A DNA stretch of 64,000 bases from Thermoflavifilum aggregans (GTDB lineage: Bacteria; Bacteroidota; Bacteroidia; Chitinophagales; Chitinophagaceae), in assembly GCF_002797735.1 (NCBI RefSeq), contig NZ_PGFG01000001.1, positions 2,646,001 to 2,710,000 on the forward strand, given 5' to 3'. Below are positions 26,578 to 35,951 of the stretch, piece by piece (the first letter of the stretch is position 1; each line of letters begins with the position of its first letter). Under the pieces are notes generated by a model, which was not told the origin of the DNA, ran no database searches, and saw only the letters and a list, made by a program, of their open reading frames with translations. A program made the translations under genes and the position numbers.

Positions 26578-28860
26578 TTACGGCTTTTGTGTAATGGAGT
26601 TATCAAAATCCAGGCAGATAGTTTTTGTGCAGAACCGGCAGGCGGCGTAATACACCTTCACCTGCAGACATAAATGGTAATTGATCTGGCAACAGGAAGG
26701 ATCCAACCCACTCGCGGCTGCCGGTAGGCTCATCACCAGATCGAAAGGTATGGGTGTGCCGGCAGGCACTGGCGAGGAGCTGACCCATTTCAGCACTTTG
26801 AATACATTGGGATTGCCAATGGGCACATTGCCAAAGATCAGTCCGGCTGTGCCATTATTCACGGTAGTGCCCGTTCCCACGATCATGCCATCATGCTCCA
26901 GACCATCCACAGTAGCACAGCCACCGGGCTGAGCAGTGAAGGAAAAAGACTGAACGGAAAACTCCAGGGCATATACAGAGTGCGGATTTTCTACTACGCT
27001 CCCGGTGATATCAAACAAGTGTGGATCAGCAGCCTGCATCTGTACCTGTGGTTGCTGAATCTGAATATTTACACTGTCACAATCCCGGCAGATACAAGTT
27101 GGAAGAGAATCCCCTGCGAGGATATTCACGGTATTGTGCAATGGATCACTCCAGGTACCATTCAGCTGAAAGGTAGCTGTGGTCTGGCTCAGGCTGGCGG
27201 GTTGGTAAGTAAAGGTGATACAACCTGTCTGGTTGGGTGAAATAGTCATGGGAAGGGTGCTGACACTGCTGATGGTCCCACCTGAAGCGGATACAATAGA
27301 AGTATAAGTAGCATTGCAGCTAGTGGTACCAGGCGAGTTGGTCAGGCAAATCTTGACCTGATATTTGGGCAAACCAGTTTGTATATCCCAGCCATCACAT
27401 TCAATATGCGTAGTATCGTAGATCGTGCCGCAGCTGGCTGATTGTACGGAATATAAAGGCTGGCCGGAGGATGTACCGGTAGTGGTTTCCGTAACCTTCC
27501 AGCTGTAATAGTTAGTAGCGGCCGGCAGGCGGCGCAATTCAGCCCGGGTTTGCTCGGGCAGGCGGTAGGGCTGTCCGGGATTGAGTGAAGCTGCTGCAAT
27601 GCGGCGTGCAATATTGCCTTGTGGATCGAGCTGAAACACTTCCAGCAGGTACTGAGCATCAGCTGGCGGTGTACCCACCACATGCCAACGGAAAGCCGGC
27701 ACCTCATCCTGGCTGCGGAATACCGCATTGGGCCGGGGTTCATCGAGCACAATCCGAAACTCCTGTTGCGGCTTTTGCTTTTCTTCAATTTCACTAACTA
27801 CAGGCTGTATGGATGTTTGCGACCTGTTTGGCTTAACTACCCTGTTTGATTGAGTCTGCACTTTGTCCCTTGGGGATTTCGTCTTGATGGTTATCCTGTT
27901 TGATTGAGTCTGCACTTTGTCCCTTGGGGATTTCGTCTTGATGGTTATTGACAAGCCCAACTGCCCGTTGAAGAATTGATTTGGAATGGAATACGATTTT
28001 TCGGTAAAAGGAGCTATTTGTCCGTTGCTGAGCTGAAAGCGTATTTCTTGGGGCGACAGGTTGAAATTCACCTTGGAAATATCCCTTTCCCTGACTTGGA
28101 ACGTATAAGGCTGTTGCCAGAAATAACCAGCTTTCAGATAAAATCCCAACGGCAGGTCATGAAACGGATACCACTGCAGATGTAGATTTCCCTGGGCTCC
28201 CAACCGAAACTTTTTAAAATCGGACGGTACTTGATAATCCTGATAGAGCACCATCTGCTGAGGATCGCCCTGCCGAAATTGAGCTGGCTGATTTTGAGTA
28301 AATGCCGGCCCAGCCGTGAGGCTTACCACCCATGAGGAACCTCCCCATCGGACTTCCGGTCCTAAAGACAGGGAGTATAAACTCCAGTTTTTGCGAACAG
28401 TTTCTGTGGCGGCAAAGCTGTCAACCTGTTGTTCATGCCCATCCAGCAAATGATGTGGAGTAAACGAAAAGACATCACCATGTATATCCAGCCCCCAAAC
28501 CAGGCGCGAAGGGCCGGCCATGCGGGCTGCATCGGCTTTGGTGAGTTTGGGACCATACATCGCACGGGAAAAAGGGAAAGAAATTCCGATGCCGGGCTGC
28601 AAAGCCTGGCTGGTCTTCATACCTGACACATTCCCGGTTAATCCGACAGGCGTTCCATAAAGCCGGATGCCATGCAAGGCAGAGTAGCTGGAGGGCTTGG
28701 CCTGCAACACCATCCCCCGACGAACATCTTTTTTCTCGATGCCACGCATGCCCGCCGGCTCCTGTGCTTGTGCGGGGTTAACAAACAACAGATAACAAAG
28801 CCCTGAAAAAAGAAAAGCATAACGACAGCTTTTCCTGTGAAGAGGAAGAAATAATTTCAT
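26578..28860 (-). CDS. Barrel-plus-beta-sandwich surface protein with Cys-rich C-terminal module
   Basis: About 760 aa from the ATG at 28860, which gives a signal peptide ending at PAQAQ (the frame to 28914 adds a spurious leader). Residues about 40-310 look like an outer-membrane barrel or PorP/SprF-like region (alternating strands, YLKAGYFW and GQLGLSI). A basic linker holds a perfectly duplicated 18-residue segment. Next come an Fn3/Ig-like region (EVPAFRWHVVGTPPADAQY), a Cys-containing beta domain, and a C-terminal module DPSCCQINYHLCLQV followed by CRFCTKTIC that matches the next gene product. An outer-membrane anchor for the 986-aa partner is a reasonable guess, not shown. The region upstream encodes a sensor kinase and LytTR regulator on the same strand. 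Confidence 0.72.
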   Translation of the reverse strand: MKLFLPLHRKSCRYAFLFSGLCYLLFVNPAQAQEPAGMRGIEKKDVRRGMVLQAKPSSYSALHGIRLYGTPVGLTGNVSGMKTSQALQPGIGISFPFSRAMYGPKLTKADAARMAGPSRLVWGLDIHGDVFSFTPHHLLDGHEQQVDSFAATETVRKNWSLYSLSLGPEVRWGGSSWVVSLTAGPAFTQNQPAQFRQGDPQQMVLYQDYQVPSDFKKFRLGAQGNLHLQWYPFHDLPLGFYLKAGYFWQQPYTFQVRERDISKVNFNLSPQEIRFQLSNGQIAPFTEKSYSIPNQFFNGQLGLSITIKTKSPRDKVQTQSNRITIKTKSPRDKVQTQSNRVVKPNRSQTSIQPVVSEIEEKQKPQQEFRIVLDEPRPNAVFRSQDEVPAFRWHVVGTPPADAQYLLEVFQLDPQGNIARRIAAASLNPGQPYRLPEQTRAELRRLPAATNYYSWKVTETTTGTSSGQPLYSVQSASCGTIYDTTHIECDGWDIQTGLPKYQVKICLTNSPGTTSCNATYTSIVSASGGTISSVSTLPMTISPNQTGCITFTYQPASLSQTTATFQLNGTWSDPLHNTVNILAGDSLPTCICRDCDSVNIQIQQPQVQMQAADPHLFDITGSVVENPHSVYALEFSVQSFSFTAQPGGCATVDGLEHDGMIVGTGTTVNNGTAGLIFGNVPIGNPNVFKVLKWVSSSPVPAGTPIPFDLVMSLPAAASGLDPSCCQINYHLCLQVKVYYAACRFCTKTICLDFDNSITQKP
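27841..27948. repeat. Perfect 54-bp in-frame tandem duplication
   Basis: Two identical 54-bp copies, 27841-27894 and 27895-27948, inside the 760-aa gene. Each encodes 18 residues beginning ITIKTKSPRD and ending QTQSNR in the linker between the barrel-like and beta-sandwich parts. No base differs, so the duplication is recent or maintained, and it preserves the frame. Confidence 0.95.
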
Positions 28861-28974
28861 AGGCAAAGGTTTAGCCTGAAAGATGAGTTTTTGCAAATTT
28901 GTATACCAGCTCAATAAGCGGCAATGAAAACTGTATAACCGGATGGGTTTATTATATAACTGGCTGATCTTTTC

Positions 28975-29739
28975 TCATATACCCATCAGTTGCTGAAAAC
29001 TGGAAAGAAAATGTTTTTTCTGCCTTCTAGAGACGGGCAGTCTGCATCCGTTGCGCATGAGCACTTCAATATCTGCACCTTCAGTATAACTGATGACATG
29101 ATGCAAATTGATTAGATAACGATGATGAATGCGGCAGAATGAAAATGTCTGAAGTTCCTGCTGCAATTTTCCCAGTTGTTTGCAAACCAACTGCGGTGTG
29201 TCATTTTGTAGATAAATCCTTGTGTAATTACCCATGCTTTCCAGAAAGAGTATGTGCTCCGGAGCAATCAACCTGCATTCCCTGCCCAGCCGCAATGGAA
29301 GTTTTCCGAATATCTCAGGCTCGGCTTCATTTTGCCGATCTGCATAAACAGGAATAGATACCTTTCTTTTCAGATAAATACGTTCAACTGCACGTCTAAC
29401 ACAAGAAATAAATTTTTCTGTCTGAATAGGTTTGGTAAGATATCCTGATGCATGCACATCAAAAGCCCTAAGAGCATATTCCTGATAGGCAGTAATAAAA
29501 ATAATTTCTGAAGATACATGTGGTAAATTATTCAATAATGAAAATCCATCGTATCCGGGCATCTGAATATCAAGAAACAACAAATCAGGAAGCATGTGCC
29601 TGATTTGCAACATGGCTGACTGCGGATCTGTATGTGAACCCACCACTTCTATGTCCGGAAAATGATCCTTCAGCATCGAAGTAATCAGGCGGATACTCCG
29701 GAATTCATCATCTACGATGTAACAGCTGATGTTTGACAT
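28975..29739 (-). CDS. LytTR-family response regulator
   Basis: 254 aa: receiver domain with YIVDDE at the start, phospho-acceptor Asp57 in LLFLDIQMPG and the conserved Lys in YLTKPIQTE, then a LytTR DNA-binding domain (about residues 150-250) with ILFLESMGNYTRIYL and FCRIHHRYLINLHH. Its start overlaps the end of the kinase gene by 28 nt, so the pair is translationally coupled. The next genes downstream on the same strand are the two large surface-protein genes (about 115 bp gap), which are candidate targets. Confidence 0.93.
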   Translation of the reverse strand: MSNISCYIVDDEFRSIRLITSMLKDHFPDIEVVGSHTDPQSAMLQIRHMLPDLLFLDIQMPGYDGFSLLNNLPHVSSEIIFITAYQEYALRAFDVHASGYLTKPIQTEKFISCVRRAVERIYLKRKVSIPVYADRQNEAEPEIFGKLPLRLGRECRLIAPEHILFLESMGNYTRIYLQNDTPQLVCKQLGKLQQELQTFSFCRIHHRYLINLHHVISYTEGADIEVLMRNGCRLPVSRRQKKHFLSSFQQLMGI

Positions 29740-32588
29740 ACAGGTTGCAGGTTTAAAACAGGAATTTCAAAAACAGCTACTGTACAAGGCTGATCGTAAT
29801 ATATCGTTCTTTGCATGTAAAAACGGATGCCATGCCATTCTGCACGCTTGCGGGTAATTTCAAGACCTTTTCCACCTGTCGGTAATTCATCTGTAAATCC
29901 TGGTCCATTATCCATGATCTCAACCCGGCAGCGTTGTTGTTGCAATGAAATGCGAATCAAAATTATTCCCTTCCGATGTCGCAATTTTCGAATACCATGT
30001 TTAACTGCATTCTCTGCAACGGGTTGCAGAATCATAGCGGGAATCAAGATATCCTGCATTTCAACATTATCTTCAGCTATCACCTGATAAGTAAACTGAT
30101 CCCCAAATCTGAGTTTTTCAAGAGCAAGATATTGCGAAAGATATTCCAGTTCCTGATGCAAAGGAATCATGGCATCCTGACGGGTATAAAGGGTAGTCCG
30201 CAATAAATCACTGAACTTATCCAGATAATGATTGGCCTGACGAATATCATTGTCATAAATCATTTGCTTGATGGCATTGAGTGTATTGAAAATAAAATGG
30301 GGATTGATCTGTGCACGCATCATCTGCATCTCAAGATCAATCATTTTTTTCTGCTGTTCCAGTTCTTTGATGCGACGCTGGTGTTTTTTTCTGAAATACC
30401 TCCAGATACTTATTCCTGCAGTCACAAATGCAATGCTTATAAACATTATCCAGAAAAATGGCTTTACAAAAAAAGGTGCACGTATCTCAAAACTAGCTTC
30501 AGCCACCTGTGATGAAGGCATTCCATCCCGGCGAATAGCCTGCACCTGAAAATGATATTTACCCGGAGGCAGTTCATAAAAACTCACTACCGGATCTTTG
30601 GTGATAATCCATTTATGTTCATTTAATCGGTAACGATACCATATACCGGGAAGACCCGAATAATCTACTGCTGAAAGATGAAAGCGAATATGGTTTTCCA
30701 GATATGATAATACAGGTGTTTGATTTGAAACATAGGCAATATATCGTTTCCCGGTGTGGATGCCCATGATATACACAGGAATATCTGCCGCAGGAAATGA
30801 AAGATTGTCGGGAAAATAACTGATGCCATTCGATGTGGCTACATAGATTTGTCCGTTTGCTTTTTCAATATCATTGATTTGTTCGCCTGACAATCCATCA
30901 TTCGTGGAAAAGAAAGTAGTTTGCACATGCACGGCGGGATTCGTATAAACACCTATTTTTCCGAGGCTGTTGTTGGTTCCAACCCATATCTGGTTACCAT
31001 CGGCATACAAACATTTGATGATATCACCTGGAAAATGTTCACTTATGCGCATGGTTAGTTTCACGCCACCCGGATCAAATGCCAGCAGAGAATCGCCTGC
31101 ATAGGCGACCCAGATCCATCCACGCTGATCATGCGCCAGAGCACTTACTTTCTGCTGCCCTATGTTTCCTCCCAAATCAACCTTATGCATCTGTTGCTGG
31201 TGAAAATGATAAAGCCCGTCGTGACTTCCCACATAACATTCATTTTCAGTTACAGGAGCAATGGCTGTGATGCGTTGTCCGGCGTACAATAGTTTGAGAT
31301 GATATGCTCCCCGGTGATACTGGCAGAGCAACAGATGGCCATGAGTACCCAGAAGATAAGTGCTATCATTCACACGGGCTGCTGTTTTAAAACCATAATA
31401 AGCTGGAAAAATTTGAACCGGTGGTTTTTCCGGACTGAATTGAAACAATCCGATCTGAGTGACAACCAAAAAGTTGGGTGGATTATAAAATATTCTGCGG
31501 ATCCATGCATCAAGATTGGTGCGCGCAGTAAGTGCCGTGTGATAGGCTTGTGTGCCATCCCACATGATCAGCTCACCATGATTGTTTCCCGCTATCAGCT
31601 GCTGGTTTGCAACCAACACACAATTCAGATTGGATGGTTCATTGTCCTGCTTTTGTAATACACGCTGAATCACCTGCTGGCGCAGCATAACCAGTCCTTC
31701 TTCCTTGGTGCTGATCCATATCAATCCTTTACCCGGATCATATACATCATTGATGGAAGCCTGATGCCAAATCTTTTTCTTTACATTCAAGGTAGCTGTA
31801 TCCAGCAAATACACATCACCTTCCAGCGTTGTAGCATATAAGCCGTGAGGTGCCCGATTGAGTTGCCGGATGGCAAATGGCATTTTCCTGTGAAAGAATA
31901 TTTTTCCGGTATATGCATTGATTTTCTGCAAATCATTGTTATTCCCACAGTAGAGAACAGATGGATCGTACAACGAATAACGAACAGGGGCGTGAAAACT
32001 TTCACTTTTAATAATCTGATGATTGCGAACAATAAAATAAGTTTGAGCTAACAGTACACCATAGGTATGTGCATCCAGCTTTACCACATGGTTGACCAAC
32101 GAATGAAAATTCAGGCTATCCGTGATTTGCCGGTCAGAGGAACGAATCACATAAATCTGTCCATGAATATCGGAAATGGCAATCTCAGCAGGGGAAAGTA
32201 CAAAGCCCTGATAACTTCTGAATTGCCGGTTCACCAAAGTCGGCAATGAACAAAAAGTATCGGTGGAATCATTGTAATAAACCGGAGCTTTCTGAAAAGG
32301 CAATGCCCACACCACGCCCGAACCATCCATAAACACATTGAGCACATCGGGATCCGGAAGGCCATCGGCAATACCATAATGCCGGAACTGAAAGCCATCA
32401 AAGCGGGCCACCCCGTTTTCCGTAGCAATCCACAAAAAGCCACGTCTGTCCTGCACACAACCATACAATGCCTGAGCAGGAAGGCCCTGTTTTATGGAAT
32501 AATACCGCGCCGATAAAGGCTGTGACCATCCCGATTCCCGGCCCGGCAAAACTAACACCACGCAGAGGAGTAGAATTATTTTCATCAT
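29712..32588 (-). CDS. Beta-propeller (Reg_prop/Y_Y_Y) sensor histidine kinase
   Basis: 958 aa. Signal peptide at 1-22, then a long periplasmic sensor of two-component-regulator propeller repeats (first blade GLPAQALYGCVQDRRGFLWI, later GWIWVAYAGDSLLAFD), a Y_Y_Y-like domain (about 620-690), one transmembrane helix (about 700-720), coiled coil, and a LytS-type kinase core with AQINPHFIFNTLNAI (His about 764) and an ATPase domain with PVAENAVKHG and DNGPGF. This resembles the hybrid two-component sensors of Bacteroidota, but the regulator is a separate LytTR protein rather than a fused AraC. The ligand is unknown. Two adjacent ATGs (32588, 32585) are possible starts. Confidence 0.92.
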   Translation of the reverse strand: MMKIILLLCVVLVLPGRESGWSQPLSARYYSIKQGLPAQALYGCVQDRRGFLWIATENGVARFDGFQFRHYGIADGLPDPDVLNVFMDGSGVVWALPFQKAPVYYNDSTDTFCSLPTLVNRQFRSYQGFVLSPAEIAISDIHGQIYVIRSSDRQITDSLNFHSLVNHVVKLDAHTYGVLLAQTYFIVRNHQIIKSESFHAPVRYSLYDPSVLYCGNNNDLQKINAYTGKIFFHRKMPFAIRQLNRAPHGLYATTLEGDVYLLDTATLNVKKKIWHQASINDVYDPGKGLIWISTKEEGLVMLRQQVIQRVLQKQDNEPSNLNCVLVANQQLIAGNNHGELIMWDGTQAYHTALTARTNLDAWIRRIFYNPPNFLVVTQIGLFQFSPEKPPVQIFPAYYGFKTAARVNDSTYLLGTHGHLLLCQYHRGAYHLKLLYAGQRITAIAPVTENECYVGSHDGLYHFHQQQMHKVDLGGNIGQQKVSALAHDQRGWIWVAYAGDSLLAFDPGGVKLTMRISEHFPGDIIKCLYADGNQIWVGTNNSLGKIGVYTNPAVHVQTTFFSTNDGLSGEQINDIEKANGQIYVATSNGISYFPDNLSFPAADIPVYIMGIHTGKRYIAYVSNQTPVLSYLENHIRFHLSAVDYSGLPGIWYRYRLNEHKWIITKDPVVSFYELPPGKYHFQVQAIRRDGMPSSQVAEASFEIRAPFFVKPFFWIMFISIAFVTAGISIWRYFRKKHQRRIKELEQQKKMIDLEMQMMRAQINPHFIFNTLNAIKQMIYDNDIRQANHYLDKFSDLLRTTLYTRQDAMIPLHQELEYLSQYLALEKLRFGDQFTYQVIAEDNVEMQDILIPAMILQPVAENAVKHGIRKLRHRKGIILIRISLQQQRCRVEIMDNGPGFTDELPTGGKGLEITRKRAEWHGIRFYMQRTIYYDQPCTVAVFEIPVLNLQPVCQTSAVTS

Positions 32589-32643
32589 TCAGTTCATCAA
32601 CACACTGAAAGTTGATTTCGAAAAATAGCAAATTCCCAGATAT

Positions 32644-32671
32644 AAAAAAAGCCCTCAATTCTGAGGGCTTT
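32644..32671 (-). terminator. Rho-independent terminator after the quinone-reductase gene
   Basis: Perfect 10-bp stem AAAGCCCTCA, loop ATTC, TGAGGGCTTT at 32648-32671, followed on the minus strand by a run of seven T. It ends the 35895-to-32698 transcript and isolates the kinase gene downstream. Confidence 0.88.
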
Positions 32672-32697
32672 AGTCCATGCAGAGAAATTGTTTGCAT

Positions 32698-33651
32698 TCA
32701 GAATTTCAATACCACTTTTCCGCGGCCATGCGCCTGATCCATCCGCTGGTGGGCTTTTCGGAGATTATCTACCGAAAAGGGCAATACTTCATCTACCCAT
32801 GATTTTACTTTTCCCCATTCAAACAACGGTGTCATTTCTTCCAGCCTTTTGCGTTCGCGGGTCAGAAACACGCCATGCAAAGTTTGATTGTGATGATAAA
32901 GCGGCGCCAGATTGCCGGCGGGTGGCAGAATGCAGGCCAGACGGCCGAAAGGCTTTACCAGATCTAGGATGCCTCCGATCACCGGGTTGCCCTGGATATC
33001 AAAAGCTGCATCCACTGGCTTACCTCCTGTATATTCCAGTATTTGCTGATGAGCTTGTTCGTGATGATAATCTACCACAAAATCGGCTCCCACCATGCGC
33101 ACAAATTCATGATTGCGTTCGCTGGCCATCCCTATTACCCGCGCACCGGCCACGCGGGCAAACTGCACGGCAAATGATCCCACACCTCCCGCTGCAGCAG
33201 TAATCAAAACGGTTTCCCCGGGTTTAACCTGCAACCGTCTCACAATTGCTTCCCAGGCTGTACCTCCGGCCAGCGGAATAGCAGCTGCTTCTTCAAATGT
33301 GATGCCATGAGGCTTACGCGCTAAGATGCCTACAGGTACCACGGTAAACTCAGCATACGTACCATGCGGATTTCCGTGAATCTGCGGGGTGTAAAATACT
33401 TCATCGCCCACACGAAATTCAGTAACCTGCTCGCCTACAGCTTCCACTACACCTGCAGCATCATAACCCAGCACCGCCGGCAGTGGGATACCAGCCCAGG
33501 TGCCATTGGCGCGAATCTTGGCATCTACCGGATTTACCGATACAGCTACATTGCGCACCACAACCTCTCCTGCACCAGGCTGAGGTTTGGGCAAATCCGT
33601 AAGCTTCAACTGGTCAACACCTCCAAATTGTTCAATGATAACGGCTTTCAT
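32698..33651 (-). CDS. Zinc-type alcohol dehydrogenase-like / NADPH:quinone oxidoreductase (MDR family)
   Basis: 317 aa medium-chain dehydrogenase/reductase. Visible are the N-terminal MKAVIIEQFGGVDQLKL, the catalytic-domain segment VNPVDAKIRANGTW, GYDAAGVVEAVG, and the Rossmann loop AAAGGVGSFAVQFA near residue 150. The cysteine-rich structural-zinc loop is missing, which places it with the quinone oxidoreductase branch rather than the zinc alcohol dehydrogenases. Cytoplasmic NADPH-dependent reduction of quinones or enones is likely. It starts 12 bp after the DUF4954 stop. Confidence 0.9.
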   Translation of the reverse strand: MKAVIIEQFGGVDQLKLTDLPKPQPGAGEVVVRNVAVSVNPVDAKIRANGTWAGIPLPAVLGYDAAGVVEAVGEQVTEFRVGDEVFYTPQIHGNPHGTYAEFTVVPVGILARKPHGITFEEAAAIPLAGGTAWEAIVRRLQVKPGETVLITAAAGGVGSFAVQFARVAGARVIGMASERNHEFVRMVGADFVVDYHHEQAHQQILEYTGGKPVDAAFDIQGNPVIGGILDLVKPFGRLACILPPAGNLAPLYHHNQTLHGVFLTRERKRLEEMTPLFEWGKVKSWVDEVLPFSVDNLRKAHQRMDQAHGRGKVVLKF

Positions 33652-33663
33652 AACACGAAGGTT

Positions 33664-35895
33664 TTAAGATTTATGAAATGAAGTTGTTTCCCATTTTTTT
33701 AAAATCTGTGCAGCCTGCTGCTGATAGGCCTGTGAAACCTGCCGGCTCCAGATAATAAAAGGATTATCTTCCAGCCTGCCCAGCACTTTCTCCATCTGCT
33801 TTTCATGATCATATACCATTTTGCGGAAAGGATTTTCATAATCTTTTTTCCGCGAAAGGTAAATCTGTTCATCTATCCATTGCTGGATATGCACAAATTT
33901 TTTCAACCACTGTATCAAAAGATCAGGATGCAGATCTTCTGCCGTACATGCATGCAATGCCAGCAATGCAGCTGCAGCATGATGTTGTTTTTCCTGTTCA
34001 TATTGCTTGCCCCATTCCTGATATCGCTGATGCAAAGCCTGCCAGCTGTTCATTTTTCCGGAATGAATATCCTGTACCAATTGTTCCCGATAGCGTAAGG
34101 GGACAAGCTGCCCACCAACGTTTTCCCATTTTTCCAGACGCGCTTCCCTGAAAATCTGTTGAATGGATGAGAAATCCTCTTCTTCTGCCAAACGTTGAAT
34201 CACCGGAAGCAAATTTTTTATTCCGTAATAATGAATCATTTCCCCAAACACCTGATAACCTTCTGCAATTTTGATGAATATATTTCTGCGGGAAGAATTT
34301 TCAAGTCCTTCATAAAGCACTTCTATCTGCTGCAATACAGGATGTTTTTCTTTCAACAGAGATTCACCTGTTTTCTGATAATCTTCTTTTTGCAGGTCGG
34401 AAACATGCGTATGCATGTGATTATAATAAGCCTTGCCTGTGGCATAGGCCATCAGTTGCAGGGCATCCAGCATTTCATTCACCGAATCTGGTGCCAGAAA
34501 ATCATATTCCAGATGCTGTATTTTTTCAGTGCGCTGATCACGGTCCTGATATTTCCAGGCATTCCGGGCCAGGGCGTACATGTTGTAACGAAACCAGTAG
34601 CCAGGCATCACCTTCAGGCGATTTTCACTTTCTTCATGTACCAGCAAGGAAAAAGGAACACGCAAATCAATTTCTGCAGGATAATTACCCTTGGCAATCA
34701 GCGTAAATGTTGCAAAGCGGGAATTGTGTTTGAGACTTACACAAAGACCCGGCCAAAAGCCACGTCCGGCAATGATTTCACCATCAGCGCCCCGGGAATT
34801 ATGATTGGAACCAATGGTTGCACCGGCTGCCATATTGCTTTGCCCCATTACCAGCGCTGCACACAAAAACGAATTGTTGTGATGCTGTTCATGTGCAGGG
34901 AAAATCAATGAATTCAGCACTTCACAACATGATACCGTGGCATTGTTGCCCAGGTAGGAATTGATGAGCCTGGCGCCATATTTCAGGCTGGAATGGGAAG
35001 CCATCACAAAACGCACAGCTTTCACACCGTAAAACACCCGGCATCCATAGCCAATGATACCATTCACCAGCTCACATCCTTCTCCGATCTGCGAAGGTGC
35101 ATCGGCACTGCTGTTGATGGTAATGTTTTTGATTTTGTTGGCACCTTTGATATAGGCATCTGATCCGATTTTGGTGTCTTTGATGATTTTGCAGCTTTTG
35201 ATGACCGTGCGATCGCCCACTTCACCATAATAGCCTCTGCGATGATCAAAAGCCCGGGAAGTAAATTCTATAAACTTTTGCATCAATACTTCATCATCCC
35301 GGAAACGACTCCACAGATATGCATCACCGGGCAGCATGCCCTCAAAAGGTAATACCCTGCGACCACCATTTTCATTGCATATTTCCAGCCAGATGCGATG
35401 TGATTCCGGTTCGCCCTGTTTCAGAATACCATTGCCAAAACGGGCATAATCGGTGGTGGCCATTTCATCCACATTGGTAAGAATCACTTCATTGCCTATG
35501 ATGTAATGAGATAAATAATTCACCTGATTGATGACCACATTATCGCCTATATCGGATGAGCAAATGGTGCTGTTATACAACCCAACAGCCAATCGGAGGT
35601 TATGAAATTCCAAGTAATAGGGTTCCAGTTTACCGATGCGAACCAATCCATAAAAATGACAGTTTTTGACCAGCCCTGGATCGAAAGCATCATCCACCAG
35701 AATATGATTCCAGTTATCGGATGTATTGTTGTTGCGCACCAGCGTTTCAATCTCGTAAGCCGTGAGCTGGCGGTAGTTGCGGCGCGGGTTTTGCTGATTG
35801 CGGATGTAATATTCGTCCACACCTTCAGGTAAATACTTGGGGTCAATGAAATGATAACCCAGAGCCTGAAGCGGATGCTTGGTGATGTTGTTCAT
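33664..35895 (-). CDS. DUF4954 left-handed beta-helix protein
   Basis: 743 aa, cytoplasmic by appearance. The N-terminal segment YEIETLVRNNN and the middle region fit DUF4954. Residues about 80-400 contain hexapeptide-type turns of a left-handed parallel beta-helix (IGDNVVINQVNYL, YVLTN-like turns, IGSDAYIKGANKI, LGNNATVSCCEV, AGATIGSNHNSRG), the fold of sugar-nucleotide acyl/uridylyltransferases such as GlmU. The C-terminal 300 residues are helical and charged. The enzymatic role is unknown. It lies 56 bp downstream of glmS on the same strand, so an amino-sugar or envelope role is suggested by context only. Confidence 0.85.
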   Translation of the reverse strand: MNNITKHPLQALGYHFIDPKYLPEGVDEYYIRNQQNPRRNYRQLTAYEIETLVRNNNTSDNWNHILVDDAFDPGLVKNCHFYGLVRIGKLEPYYLEFHNLRLAVGLYNSTICSSDIGDNVVINQVNYLSHYIIGNEVILTNVDEMATTDYARFGNGILKQGEPESHRIWLEICNENGGRRVLPFEGMLPGDAYLWSRFRDDEVLMQKFIEFTSRAFDHRRGYYGEVGDRTVIKSCKIIKDTKIGSDAYIKGANKIKNITINSSADAPSQIGEGCELVNGIIGYGCRVFYGVKAVRFVMASHSSLKYGARLINSYLGNNATVSCCEVLNSLIFPAHEQHHNNSFLCAALVMGQSNMAAGATIGSNHNSRGADGEIIAGRGFWPGLCVSLKHNSRFATFTLIAKGNYPAEIDLRVPFSLLVHEESENRLKVMPGYWFRYNMYALARNAWKYQDRDQRTEKIQHLEYDFLAPDSVNEMLDALQLMAYATGKAYYNHMHTHVSDLQKEDYQKTGESLLKEKHPVLQQIEVLYEGLENSSRRNIFIKIAEGYQVFGEMIHYYGIKNLLPVIQRLAEEEDFSSIQQIFREARLEKWENVGGQLVPLRYREQLVQDIHSGKMNSWQALHQRYQEWGKQYEQEKQHHAAAALLALHACTAEDLHPDLLIQWLKKFVHIQQWIDEQIYLSRKKDYENPFRKMVYDHEKQMEKVLGRLEDNPFIIWSRQVSQAYQQQAAQILKKWETTSFHKS

Positions 35896-35951
35896 ACCGG
35901 CAGGATTTTAAAACTGTCCGTTTGCAAACGGCAATCAGTTCTGATTATTTA

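Noticed and set aside
27841-27948. CRISPR-like tandem repeat
   Set aside because: Only two head-to-tail copies with no spacers, and in frame inside a coding region; a duplication, not an array.
34195-34911. 238-codon plus-strand frame opposite the DUF4954 gene
   Set aside because: Antisense shadow; His/Phe-rich composition and no start context.
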